Source: Epiperipatus broadwayi
Lineage: Eukaryota > Onychophora > Udeonychophora > Euonychophora > Peripatidae
Assembly: GCA_028023455.1 (NCBI GenBank)
Contig: JAQFVV010012395.1
Coordinates: forward strand, 10,104,154-10,168,153
Length of the DNA stretch: 64,000 bases
Reading direction: 5' to 3'
Below the pieces are notes generated by a model, which worked only from the letters and a program-made list of their open reading frames with translations, did no database searches and was not told the origin of the DNA. Positions 23,053 through 33,032 of this stretch are shown in pieces. Each line of letters begins with the position of its first letter. The first letter of the stretch is position 1. Made by a program: the position numbers and the translations under genes.

Positions 23053-25347
23053 ATGAATATGCATTATAACGAAAGAATTTGTCTGAAATTGGACACGTTA
23101 ATTAGAACTTTTCAGCAGCGTGTTTATTTTTTGCAAAATTGTAAGCAGGCGAATATTATTCCTAATTGCTGTAGAATTAGAGTGAATAGGTCTATTCATA
23201 ATGTAGATATTGTCACTCGTGTTTTACAGCGTAAATTATTAAGCTGGATTATTGGCAATTGCAGGAAGGCGTTAAATAATAACAAGAAACGTCTGTCTAA
23301 GATTACGTCTATAACGCCTGAGCCACAATGGATCGTAAATAAATGTAATATTATTGAACAAAGATTAGAGAAGAAATTCTTAAAGAAATTGAGATTTCTA
23401 GCTAATAAACAAAACGTTGTTTTAACTGATATGGGAATAGAAGACACGTATGTTAATTTGTCTAGCGTTAGACCATCGGCTGAAATTAGATCTATCCTGA
23501 ATCTTGGACCTAAATTTGTAGGAGGAGGATGGAATCAACCCAAAATGGAAATAATAGCAGACACGGAAGCAGCTTTAATAAATTATCCTATGAGAGATAA
23601 TGTTATTTATGAGATTAACAGGATCATTAGTGATAAGAAATTGAATACTGAAAATAATGGCTGGAACAATAAAGTCAAGAATGCGAAAAAGTTCTTTAAT
23701 GAAAATAAAATTATTTGTCTTAAAGAGGACAAAGGCAATCGCTTCGTAATAATGGATGAAGAAGAATATAAAGAAAAGATGAGAATACAAATTCAGAAAT
23801 TGGGCTTTGAGTTTTCAGCTGAAGTTAATAATAAAATGAACAGAGAAAAATTTATCTCTTTAATCCTACGCAAACATAAAAATAAAGGAATAAATCAAGC
23901 TGAATATTATAGAATATACCCATCTGCCACATCACAACCAAGAATGTTTGCGAATGCTAAAATGCATAAACAAGGGACTCCATTAAGACTAATGCTTGAC
24001 TTTGGAGGTGTACATTATGCAAACACAGCAAAATTAATAAATTCGTGGTTGATAGAATTAATAGGATTTGGCAAATATACTATAAAATCTTCTTTCGAGT
24101 TTGTAGACTTAATTAAAAATGCAGCCATCGATGACAGTTTCAATATAGCAGCCATAGATATATCTGAACTCTACGGATCGATTAATAGAAAAGGTTCAAT
24201 CAGGATAATTAAAGAAGAGCTTCAAAATAATCATTGTCCTGAACAGAAAATAGAGTTTATCATTGACTTCATGAATTGGTTGGATGAGAACATATTTGCG
24301 ACATTTGAAAATAGATGGTATAGGATGAATAATGGATGGCCGATGGGACTGCCTATGAGTGGCATTGTATCTAGTATTGTAATCGGTTATTTTGAAAACC
24401 AGATTATATCAAAGTTCCAAGAACAAACACATGGAATAATTTATTGTAGGTATGTAGATGACATTTTCATTGCAGCACCTAAACTTATAATTAAAGCCAT
24501 TCAAGATGAACTGCAGGCATATACCAACTTAATATTTAACTGCACTGAAGAGAGTGAGCTTAATACAATTAATTATTTGGACCTAATAATTACAAGAACA
24601 CACAGATGCATTAATTACAACATGAAAGTAAAACCATTGAACATTAGAGGATACATCCATACTAAATCGAAAACACCGAGGGCCCACAAATTGGCAGGGC
24701 TTTCTGCCTTTTTGTTCAGGAATTACCATTTGTGCAAATATGAAGAAGAAAGAAGAATAAATATTAACCAATATGTTAATGATCTGATGAAGGTTGGTTA
24801 TGATTTAATAACCATCAACAGAAGAATTAAAACATTTTATGAAAACATAACCAAACCTAGCAGGGACAAAAAACAACGCATATGTCTGCCATATATTCCT
24901 AACATTGCTAGAAAACTGGTCAAAAAATTGCAGAATGAATTTACAGTAGGTTTTCGAACCCCTCCAAACACCAACAGGATTTTGAACAATTCTAAGGACA
25001 AAATTGACCTACAATCAACACCACATGTAGTGTACAAGTTGGCATGCCCTCAGGCAAACTGCGGTGCAGTATACTATGGTGAGACTCGGGCCACTATAAA
25101 CAACAGAGTGGCTCAGCATAAATACTTATACAAAAGAGTATTAAGAAGAAACGAAGGCAGCTCAGTATTTGTGGACCATCAAAAGGAGGCTAATCATGAA
25201 TTTGAACCTGCAAATGCTAGGATAATTGCAACTGAAAGAAATGACATCAAAAGGAAGGTTAAAGAAGCATGGTATATATCAAGAGATTTGAAAGCAATAA
25301 ACAGGAGAGACACATGCTTTTCCATTTCAAAGAGATGGACAATATAA
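23053..25347 (+). CDS. Penelope-like retrotransposon polyprotein: RT + GIY-YIG endonuclease (764 aa, intact)
   Basis: Replicative protein of a PLE: it copies element RNA into DNA at a nick made by its own nuclease. The N-terminal ~220 residues are basic and of unassigned function. EDKGNRFVI (225-233) is the DKG block typical of PLEs. RT core: AAIDISELYGS with the motif A Asp at 369, MGLPMSG at 431-437, CRYVDDIF with catalytic Asp 469-470, NYLDLIITR at 507-515. The C-terminus has CPQANC (665-670), then GAVYYGET (671-678) with the following Arg residues, the GIY-YIG catalytic start. It ends KEAW...RWTI. The start Met is the first in a frame shared with copy 2. No stop, frameshift or lost catalytic residue is seen, so it looks competent. 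Canonical animal PLEs have the same RT then GIY-YIG order. Confidence 0.95.
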   Translation: MNMHYNERICLKLDTLIRTFQQRVYFLQNCKQANIIPNCCRIRVNRSIHNVDIVTRVLQRKLLSWIIGNCRKALNNNKKRLSKITSITPEPQWIVNKCNIIEQRLEKKFLKKLRFLANKQNVVLTDMGIEDTYVNLSSVRPSAEIRSILNLGPKFVGGGWNQPKMEIIADTEAALINYPMRDNVIYEINRIISDKKLNTENNGWNNKVKNAKKFFNENKIICLKEDKGNRFVIMDEEEYKEKMRIQIQKLGFEFSAEVNNKMNREKFISLILRKHKNKGINQAEYYRIYPSATSQPRMFANAKMHKQGTPLRLMLDFGGVHYANTAKLINSWLIELIGFGKYTIKSSFEFVDLIKNAAIDDSFNIAAIDISELYGSINRKGSIRIIKEELQNNHCPEQKIEFIIDFMNWLDENIFATFENRWYRMNNGWPMGLPMSGIVSSIVIGYFENQIISKFQEQTHGIIYCRYVDDIFIAAPKLIIKAIQDELQAYTNLIFNCTEESELNTINYLDLIITRTHRCINYNMKVKPLNIRGYIHTKSKTPRAHKLAGLSAFLFRNYHLCKYEEERRININQYVNDLMKVGYDLITINRRIKTFYENITKPSRDKKQRICLPYIPNIARKLVKKLQNEFTVGFRTPPNTNRILNNSKDKIDLQSTPHVVYKLACPQANCGAVYYGETRATINNRVAQHKYLYKRVLRRNEGSSVFVDHQKEANHEFEPANARIIATERNDIKRKVKEAWYISRDLKAINRRDTCFSISKRWTI

Positions 25348-25384
25348 ATAAGCTTGCATAGATTTGCATAAATTACTACGTTAA

Positions 25385-25427
25385 AAGGCTATGAATATGA
25401 GTGTAAGCTCTGAAAGCGCTTAGCCTT
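25385..25427 (+). ncRNA. Hammerhead-like variant motif, PLE copy 3
   Basis: Possible fold: stem I AAGGCU/AGCCUU (6 bp), single-stranded AUGAAUAU, stem II GAG-UGUAAG-CUC, then U, GAA, stem III AG-[CG]-CU (2 bp with 2-nt loop), then U, then stem I 3' strand. This is the order of a type I hammerhead with a minimal stem III. The 5' core is AUGAAUAU instead of CUGANGA. The same pattern with different helix bases occurs at 63195-63236 and 54471-54516. Self-cleavage is not shown. Confidence 0.55.
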
Positions 25428-25539
25428 AAGAAATATTAATATAATCGTTGAATTTTAATTTCACTATATACGTTAAGCGTATTTAATATTACATAGTTAT
25501 CAATAGTGAAGAAAAAATCGGAAATTACAAAAAGATATA

Positions 25540-26212
25540 AGCATTGAATAAAATCACTGAATATCCTGTGATTGATTTCCATGAGATTTTAATTAACTTT
25601 TAGCAAAAAGCATAAAAACATTGTAGTTGAACGATTTTCTTTGTATAACTTTTTTTTTTTACTTCTAACTTGCTATTCAATTCCATAATTTAAAATATTA
25701 AATATTGGTTATTTTTACAGTATCAAAAGCTATCTTATTTTTGCTCACAGTCAATTACATGAACATTAATTTAATGATTGGATAATAGATGGTAGTGCTA
25801 ATAGATTCCATGAATTAGATGATTGAAAATAGCTGCGTATAGAACACATTAAGACAAACATTCAAGTACTATCAATCCAATTATTTAAGTAATATGAAAA
25901 GCTGTAAACTTTTAGAATAATTGTTGGGTTTTTTTAAAAAAATAAAATGTAGTTTATTGATTCATTGATAGAGCTGCTATAATAATTCTTATTGAGTTTT
26001 AGTAGTAAACAATGGAAATATTTTTGAACTGCTGTATTTAACATTGAGTTATGTTATAGGCTTTGTAACTGATAAAACCTGTATTATAGGAGATTGTGTT
26101 AATACTATATAATGTTAATTAGATTAGATATATATATAGAATATTATATTATCATCACTCATAATTATTTCTTTACAAAATGTTTATATTGTGTTCATTT
26201 ATGTTTTAACAG
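25540..26212 (+). other. End of upstream ATPase intron
   Basis: AT-rich intron ending in a T-rich tract and cag at 26210-26212, directly before the exon. No other feature. Confidence 0.7.
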
Positions 26213-26350
26213 CATGGCCAATCAGATAGTTATCGCGATGCAGTCACACCAACTGGTGGTCCAAACAGTAAGAAAAAGCAAGAAGCTGTTAACGTAAAAA
26301 CTAAAAAAAATAAAGCTGATCTTAATGAATTAAAGCAGGAGTTAGAAATA
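26213..26350 (+). CDS. Na+/K+-ATPase alpha subunit, N-terminal exon (46 codons)
   Basis: Encodes the cytosolic N-terminal tail of the catalytic subunit of the sodium pump (P-type ATPase, plasma membrane). Reading frame: HGQSDSYR, then a Lys-rich stretch, then DLNELKQELEI. HGxxDSYR is a signature I know from insect alpha subunits, and LNELKQELEI is the conserved lead-in to the actuator domain. It is bounded by an acceptor (ttttaacag) and a donor (gtaagtatt), and is phase 0 at both ends. A short ORF starting at ATG 26214 uses another frame and is not the protein. The exon with the start codon lies upstream of the window. Confidence 0.88.
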
Positions 26351-26548
26351 GTAAGTATTATTAATAACTACTATTTAAATATGTTTGTGCGTGTTTATTC
26401 TTTTTTTTTTTTTGTTTACACTTACAAAATTTTAAAATCATTTTAATAGAAAATACAAGTTCATATTTTATCTCTTTTTTTAATTCTTACATTATATATA
26501 AATAAACTACTTATTTTATATAGCGCGATGTTTATAAACTGTAATATT
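26351..26548 (+). other. Start of 18.6-kb ATPase intron
   Basis: The intron runs 26351-44947 in phase 0. The first part has a T-run at 26400-26413 and no other feature. Confidence 0.7.
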
Positions 26549-26660
26549 AATAATCAGCATTAAGCTATTGCACATGCGCATTGTAGATTTTGAAATGGGA
26601 GTATTCATTTATTGATAAAAATCTACAAAGCGCATGTGCAATAGCCTAATGCTGATTATT
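26549..26660. mobile_element. Small foldback MITE, about 42-bp inverted arms
   Basis: Arms 26549-26590 and 26619-26660 are near-perfect inverted repeats beginning aataatcagcatta around a 28-bp spacer. Each contains a gcgcatgtgc / gcacatgcgc core. It has no ORF and no clear TSD (perhaps a TA or AAT duplication). It lies 200 bp after the exon donor. Confidence 0.7.
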
Positions 26661-27104
26661 AATATATATATATAATGTAAATTTTATGGATTTAAATTAC
26701 TGAATGTTTTATTTGTTTATTTTGTTTTATTTCTCCACTTTCATAAACAGTGAAAAAAATTATTAATAATTTATATTCTATCAATAGTTTCAGTATACAT
26801 TATATATAGAATAAATTAATATGCAATGCTTCAAATATACTAAAAGTTTATGTGTATAATATTATTAATTAATAAAGGATTATTCAGTTGCATGCAACTA
26901 ATGAAAATTTACAAATGATCATCCATAAAACATTAAATTAGAAAGAAAAAAAGATAGAGTAGCTATTTTATATTTGGAATTAAACAGTCACTGCCCTATG
27001 CAGTTAAGGCCAAAAACAAACCATGAATATCATCGATGACTATCAAATCTATGACTACAGTAACAGAATTGATGGATTTAATAAAGACACCTTAATAAAA
27101 AAAA
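26661..27104. other. AT-rich intronic stretch, nothing recognised
   Basis: No supported feature. Confidence 0.6.
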
Positions 27105-27724
27105 AACCAATAATTCTATTTCCTGTCTGAAATAACCCAATAATTCTAATTCCTGGTTGAAATAACCCAATAATTCTATTTCCTGATTGAAATAACCCAA
27201 TAATTCTATTTCCTGGTTGAAATAACCCAATAATTTTATTTCCTGGCTGAAATAATGCAATAATTCTATTTCCTGTCTAAAATAACCCAATTATTCTATT
27301 TCCTGATTGAAATAACTCAATAATTTTATTTCCTGGTTGAAATAACTCAATAATTCTATTACCTGTCTGAAATAAACCAATAATTCTATTTCCTGGTTGA
27401 AATAACCCAGTAATTCTATTTCCTGTCATAACGCAATAATTCTATTTTCTGGTCGAAATAACACAATAATTCTATTTCCTGATTGAAATAACCCAATAAT
27501 TCTATTTCCTGTCTAAAATAACCCAGTAATTCTATTTCCTGTCATAACCCAATAATTCTATTTTCTGGTCAAAATAATCCAATAATTCTATTTCCTGATT
27601 GAAATAACCCAATAATTCTATTTATTGGTTGAAATAACCCAATAATTCTATTTCCTGTCTGAAATAATCCAATAATTCTATTTCCTGTTTGAAATAACCC
27701 AATAATTCTATTTTCTGGTTGAAA
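27105..27724. repeat. 30-bp minisatellite, about 20 units
   Basis: Head-to-tail variants of aacccaataattctatttcc plus tgRttgaaat. A few units are 26-28 bp, from loss of the ttgaaa part (cctgtcataac). There are no unique spacers, so it is not a CRISPR array. The 70-aa frame at 27078-27290 (minus) is just the translated repeat. Confidence 0.95.
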
Positions 27725-28045
27725 TGTCCACAGATTCTCTTATAATAATCTGTTAAAAATTAAGCTGACTTAAAAAAAAAATCCCTAAGCTAGTTAAATA
27801 AATTAATATTTACATGATTTGGAATATTACTTAATTAAATTTTTATAAATACAATCACATAGGAATTTTTTAAAGCAATACCTTCCAATTTTATCAACAG
27901 ATATTCTAGTATCACAAATAAATCAGCCACTGACCTATGTATTTATAGGCAATCTTTCTCAGAGCTACAAAACATATATATATAAAAGACATATTTTGCG
28001 GGTTCATTCGTGTTAAAATTTTTTAAATATAGATAACCAAGCCTA

Positions 28046-28359
28046 AGGATTCAATCCCTCTTGAATCTCAAATCTCATGTAAAAATTGTAAAGCTTCTTA
28101 CATAGGTATGAGTAATCATCACATCAGTGTTAGGAGAGATGAGCATGCTAATGCAGCAGCTCTCTCACTCCATACTATAGATTCAGGTCATAAAATTGAT
28201 TTTTCTAGTACCAGGATCATATCCAGATGTGATAATCTCTACCAGTCCAAAATTAGAGAAGCCATTGAGATACTTAAAAGGCCAGATTGTATCAATAAGC
28301 GAGATGATACATGCAAACTTCCTCCTATTTGGAAAGATTTTTTTAAAAAACATTCTTAA
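28046..28359 (+). pseudogene. PLE GIY-YIG endonuclease C-terminal fragment
   Basis: The open frame reads KDSIPLES..SCKNCKASYIG, then RRDEHAN..., SGHKIDF, SKIREAIEI and CINKRDDTCKLPPIW before the stop at 28357-28359. CxxC plus SYIG is the nuclease start, and REAIEI...INKRDD corresponds to the KEAWYI...INRRDT tail of the array PLE. The RT domain is absent. It is a different PLE lineage from the array. Confidence 0.8.
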
Positions 28360-28452
28360 ATGTAACATTTTTGCTATTGGTGGAACTTTAACATTTATTC
28401 AAATCAGTGATTGTAGCACCTCTACAACCATCTTTTTACCTTTTATCACCCA

Positions 28453-28484
28453 GTGGATGACTTGTGTGACCAAGTCGAAACGTC
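28453..28484 (+). ncRNA. Hammerhead-like motif at the 3' end of the short PLE
   Basis: GTGGATGA, a CUUG-UGUGAC-CAAG hairpin, UCGAAAC and GUC in hammerhead order. The first core bases deviate (UGGAUGA for CUGAUGA) and I cannot pair stem I, so it is a weak or decayed example. Confidence 0.4.
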
Positions 28485-28545
28485 GGAATATCTATATTTA
28501 AAATTTTTTAACACGGATGAACCTGCAAAATATGTCTTTTATACG

Positions 28546-30702
28546 TGTATAATAACTAATACGTTTTGTTAAAATAAGTTATACGAATATAATAATTAAT
28601 GTTTTATTAAAATAAGTTTTATTAGATGAAATAGACAGGAATTTTGTAATTAAATTTGGTATGCTATTAAAGATAAGTGCTTCAGATTAGAAACTAATTA
28701 AGCAGCTAGATTAAAAGTGCTGATTACTAAAAGTAGACAATAGCTGAGAATTAATTGGTTTCTGAAACATGCCTTAACAAGAAAAAAGGAAGGAACAAAG
28801 GATAACTAGGCAGCAATTGCAGTGGGGAACTCATTGAATGCACATGAAAGTCAAGAGTTTTAACTTAGCAATGGAACAAACCCAGTGAACTCCACCACTG
28901 AAGGTTAAAAAGTGGACCTAGGAACTTTGCAGGCCACACCGGTCTATATTATGTTTTTTGTATGCCTTCATGGCCAGCATTCGTAAGTTAAAAATAATTG
29001 TCTCTTAACTATATATGTAATATTATTATCTGACTAATAATTCTATTAAACTATTTGTCTAATCATTTGGTTTCTGCTTGTCTATTTACCCGATTGTTAA
29101 GCGGAGTGAGTGGCTGTACATAGCAGAAAATTGGCAACCCGTGAAAATCTTCATTTCAAAATATATATATATTGTACCATTTACACATATATGCTACCAG
29201 TATATTGGCATTGAGTAAGAGTTAAAAAGTAAAATTTAAAAACCAACAATGAACATAATTTAGTTTTTTTTTAATTAGTTAGTGTAATTTTTTTTTGTGT
29301 GTGCATACAATGAAAGTTATTTGTGTTTAAAATTTATTTAATCAAAATAACTTTAATATTGGAAATTGCATACAGGTTAATTGATCCAGTTAAACAAAAA
29401 GAAATTTCAAATGTAAAAGATTACGATCAGACAAATCTTTCTAACGCTAATTAAAGATGGCGGAAGTAATTTATAAAAAAAAAAACTTTGTATTTGAAAA
29501 TAAATAATCTAAAATATTATAGAATAATAAAACAAAAGATAAAGAAAATATCCACAGGACCTCTCAAAAATGATCGTGAGTATAAAAGGAGCAGACAAGT
29601 TTAGAAGTGGCTTTTTTCATCTGTGTGTTTTGGCAATTTTTCATGTGGAGCATGTTTGAAGTAAGAATAAAATGCTACCACTCAGAACTAAACTGAATCT
29701 ATTCTCCATGTGTAAATAGAACCATATTGTTTACCAGCACCTTCTCTCAGAAAAATCACCTAAACCTTCATCTAGCCTTACTTAAATATGGATCAGAGAG
29801 ATATGGAAGTAATACCAGAATGAAATCGTAAAACAATACTGTGGACTACTCATCAAAAGAAACCAGACTACTATGATAATCAATCATCTACAGAAACACT
29901 AGAAGCTTACCAGTAAATTAATGGCCATATTCTTAGTCATATTTAAATTTGGAGGATTCATGTACTAACTTTAAAATGCTAAATTTCTAATTTAGACAAA
30001 AAAAAGACATTTACTATTTTACTCCTAGGAATGAACTGTTGGAATTAAGTGTTGAATATAATTATATGATTACATATGTATATTTCTTTCCAATATTATA
30101 ATTTTATTATTATTATTATAAGAGTTTAAATGTTTAATGTGTCATAATAAAACTTACTGCTAATATAAAACTTTCATTGTACATGCTTAATTTTTAGTTA
30201 GTTACATTGTTAATTTTGAGTGTTAGATTTTATTGTTTAGTTTTAGAGAAGTGTATAAATTACCTTGCCAATAAATTGACAGGAAATTCTAATCCCGATC
30301 TTGTAATTATTATTGGCTTTATGAGTTACGATGTGCTTCATGCAGAATCGGTGAATCTAACGATTCTGGCACCGTCTAAATAAACTAAAAACTGATTCTG
30401 CCTGCAATTTAATATCGTAATAAAATATTAGGTCAAGTTAATCAGGAAATATAGTTATGTTTTTATAAATATTAACAAAATATTTTTCTTCTTCATAGCT
30501 TGATTAATTCATGCATTTTAGTGTGTAATAGAAGGCCTAACCAAACATGAAAAACATTACAATATTATTCTAATATCATTAAAAACCAGTCAACACTTAT
30601 GCATATACAGATATAGGTAATAAGATATATGTAAAAAAAATGAGTCATTTACAAGTAGATATAATGTTATATGATTATGCATTTATTTATGTTTTGTTGT
30701 AC
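28546..30702. other. Intronic stretch with LTR-like patches
   Basis: Two GC-richer blocks look transposon-derived but unproven. 28690-29145 ends cagaaaattggcaacccgtg, reminiscent of an LTR end plus primer-binding site. 29575-30360 has tataaaagg at about 29580, aataaa near 30272 and tctggcaccgtct near 30345. I could not find paired ends or TSDs. The rest is AT-rich. Confidence 0.35.
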
Positions 30703-30740
30703 CTGTAGTGGATTGATAATGGTTGTTGATGATGATGATG
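30703..30740 (+). repeat. LINE 3' tail with (GAT)n
   Basis: cctgtagtggattgataatgg followed by tgatgatgat, the same 3' terminus as the LINE fragment at 41950-42140. Only the tail is left. Confidence 0.6.
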
Positions 30741-30750
30741 ATATGTTTTG

Positions 30751-30792
30751 TATCTCTGAGGAAGATTCTTAGACAATCGAAACTGTCAGATA
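30751..30792 (+). ncRNA. Canonical hammerhead ribozyme motif (type I, minimal stem III)
   Basis: In order: UAUCU (stem I), CUGAGGA core, an extra A, stem II GAUU-CUUAGAC-AAUC, GAAAC, U, GUC, AGAUA (stem I). Stem I is a perfect 5 bp. Stem III is AC/GU (2 bp) around a single U. Predicted cleavage follows the C at 30787. All core bases fit CUGANGA...GAAA...UH. Hammerheads with a vanishing stem III are known from Penelope-like elements and are thought to work as dimers. It lies right after a LINE tail and before an A-rich tract. I could not define its host element. Confidence 0.65.
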
Positions 30793-30799
30793 GATTAAT

Positions 30800-33016
30800 T
30801 TTAATTTAATAAAATAAATATTGAAAAAATAAAAAGATTTCTGTTGAAATCCTGCCAAGGCTCATCATGCCACAAGCATTGTCCAATCTCAATCAGTTAT
30901 AGAGGTCTATGTTCTCATATAAATCAATGAACAATTCAATTTGTCTAAATAATGTATAATAATCAATGTAACAAGCTTTATCTAGTTTATTAAATATTAA
31001 TTGATAAAAAAAATCAATAGGATCAATATATTATCAAAAGTTATCATCTGAATTTTTTTTTATCATTATTCATCATTATTCCAAAATGTGAAAAAAAATG
31101 CTACCTCCAACTGTTTGAAATGTTACCATTATCACACAAAAGAATCCCATCCATGAATTTAATAGATAGTTTGGTGCAATGGTAGAGGGTCAAAATCTGA
31201 AGCATTAGATTCGTATATTTATCTAGCTCTAATGCTTTCAAAAGTTTATCTTCTTATAAACTTCCACACAATAAAGCCTTTCGATTATCTATCTATACGA
31301 TTATGGTTACAATCAATGTAACTTTAATGCTTCAAAAAAAAAAAAAAATTCAAGTCACTTTTGAGGTTTTTTTTATAAGTCATTAAATTTCTTTTATATA
31401 TATAATATTTACATTGCTTATGGAACTTTATATTCAATTCATTATTCTATCAATTGGGAAAAGGCATATAATTCATTAATCGAATAACTAATATCGATTA
31501 TTGAAATGATCATCGACAATGATGAAGTTCTATCGTGTGGTATTGCTCAACCAATCAGCCTTCTGGCAGATGACATAATATACAACGTATCAAAGATGTT
31601 TTGTAATTTTGTTTAATTCAATGCACATTGATAAATTCTTATGTATATATAATTGTTTTGATAAGCATTTATCTATTTAATGAATAATTAGATTATAAAA
31701 AAGCTATAATAAAACAAAAGACGAACTAAATTTAGTTGTATTATTAATGATTAATTCAATTCATTTAACAAATTAAGATATAACAAGACTTTTAAACTGC
31801 AAAGATGAAATTGACATTTTCTTTGTGGAAGTTGTCTTTAAACAAATGAGAAATCATTAAAGAAAGATTATCTGCTAATCCTATACCGTTGCACAGAACT
31901 TTATCCGTGAATGAATTCACTTCGTTAAAACTTACCCCATTAATTAATTAATTTAAAAACTGTAGATTATCGACTGTGACAACAACAAAGAAAAAAGTTT
32001 GAATTACGGAGTTTCTAATCTTAACAATAAAATGATAATATTATTTTAAGGAAAATAAAACAAATCAAAGTTCTCCAATCTTAAAGCCTTTAGGCGAAGT
32101 CGATTTTTACAAAGCTTTTTTAACCTGCAAATTTATGTGTCTGTGTTAATTCTATCACTTTGGAGCTCAAATATTATGTGACTTCGCAAGTGATAAACCA
32201 TTCAATTTTATGCATCGAAATTCACCGTATCATTGCAGCAATATTTTTAGATTATAACTGCTCTAAAACCCCGTGTGGCCTGGCAGACTAATGGGGTATC
32301 AAATTTAGAACCAAACAAAGACTCAAACTGTCATTTCCGGTGTTAGAATGTCCCATCTTCTCGAGCACTGACAATTCTATTATATTTATACCTTAAGACA
32401 AACTTTAATAGCATCCTTGTAAAATGATATGACAAACAGCTATTACATTATCAGTGCATATATAATTTTATTAATTTTTATAACCATTAGCAGCATCCGG
32501 GCAAATTAAAAAAAAAATGAATTCACTAGAATATAGATAATGTTGTGCAGATCAATTTTGACGCAGTCTTAAAAACTGTATCTTTTAAAATTATTGCTAA
32601 GGATATTAGTACCTTTAGAAGAGTCTGTGTATCCCCATGTCATACCTTCATTCTGAGATTTGATATTTTCTCCCAAGAGATTTGGGATTTTTTCCAATAA
32701 TAACTGGTCCATAGCTAATACCTTAATTAGATTCCAGAATGTGCCCACACATTCTTTTAATATTGTTTTTAAATGTACTCTGTTTTCTTATATAAACTAA
32801 ATGAAATTATTTTTTAATCATTTAAAGCTTTATATTCATAAATCATCGTTTGTGATTTTGAACACCATGTGTCAATCAATCTTTCTTCTTTATCATTTCT
32901 TAACCTTGACAATTTCATTATCACTTTTTTAACTTTACATTTGTACAATTTTTTTCAGTGACTTATTAATAACTTTTTTATTGCCATGATTACTAATAAT
33001 TAAATCTGAATAATCA
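30800..33016. other. AT-rich intronic stretch, nothing recognised
   Basis: No ORF, repeat or RNA gene I can support. Confidence 0.55.
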
Positions 33017-33032
33017 TTAAATCCTTTGGAAC

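Larger units (their letters stand above)
17277..25527 (+). mobile_element. Composite Penelope-like element insertion, four copies, 12-bp TSD
   Basis: An 8.25-kb insertion bounded by a perfect 12-bp TSD caaaaagatata (17265-17276 and 25528-25539). Layout: a minus-strand 5'-truncated copy (17277-18991) joins head to head a plus-strand 5'-truncated copy (18992-20562). Two full tandem plus-strand units follow, of 2483 bp (20563-23045) and about the same (23046-25527). About 186-bp non-coding segments, acting as pseudo-LTRs, separate the ORFs. The right outer end extends about 36 nt beyond the inverted left end. Penelope elements are known for tandem pLTRs, an inverted truncated partner and an extension of similar size. 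Copies are nearly identical, so the insertion is young. Confidence 0.93.
27976..28545 (+). mobile_element. Short Penelope-like insertion with inverted ends
   Basis: A truncated PLE: an inverted 57-nt end (27981-28037) facing the matching 3' end (28484-28540) with a GIY-YIG coding remnant between. The inverted left piece plus 5'-truncated body matches PLE insertion style. The outer right side continues AT-rich, and no TSD is certain. Confidence 0.65.

Noticed and set aside
26112-26297. 61-codon ORF covering the first ATPase exon
   Set aside because: It uses a different frame from the conserved sodium-pump reading and ignores the acceptor site at 26212.
27105-27724. Regular repeats that might be a CRISPR array
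   Set aside because: Units follow each other without unique spacers, and the DNA is clearly eukaryotic (spliced exons, LINEs, SINEs). It is a minisatellite.
28690-30360. Two full LTRs with primer-binding sites
   Set aside because: Only TATA-like, poly(A)-like and tggcaaccc/tggcacc strings were seen. No paired ends or TSD, so they are described as LTR-like only.
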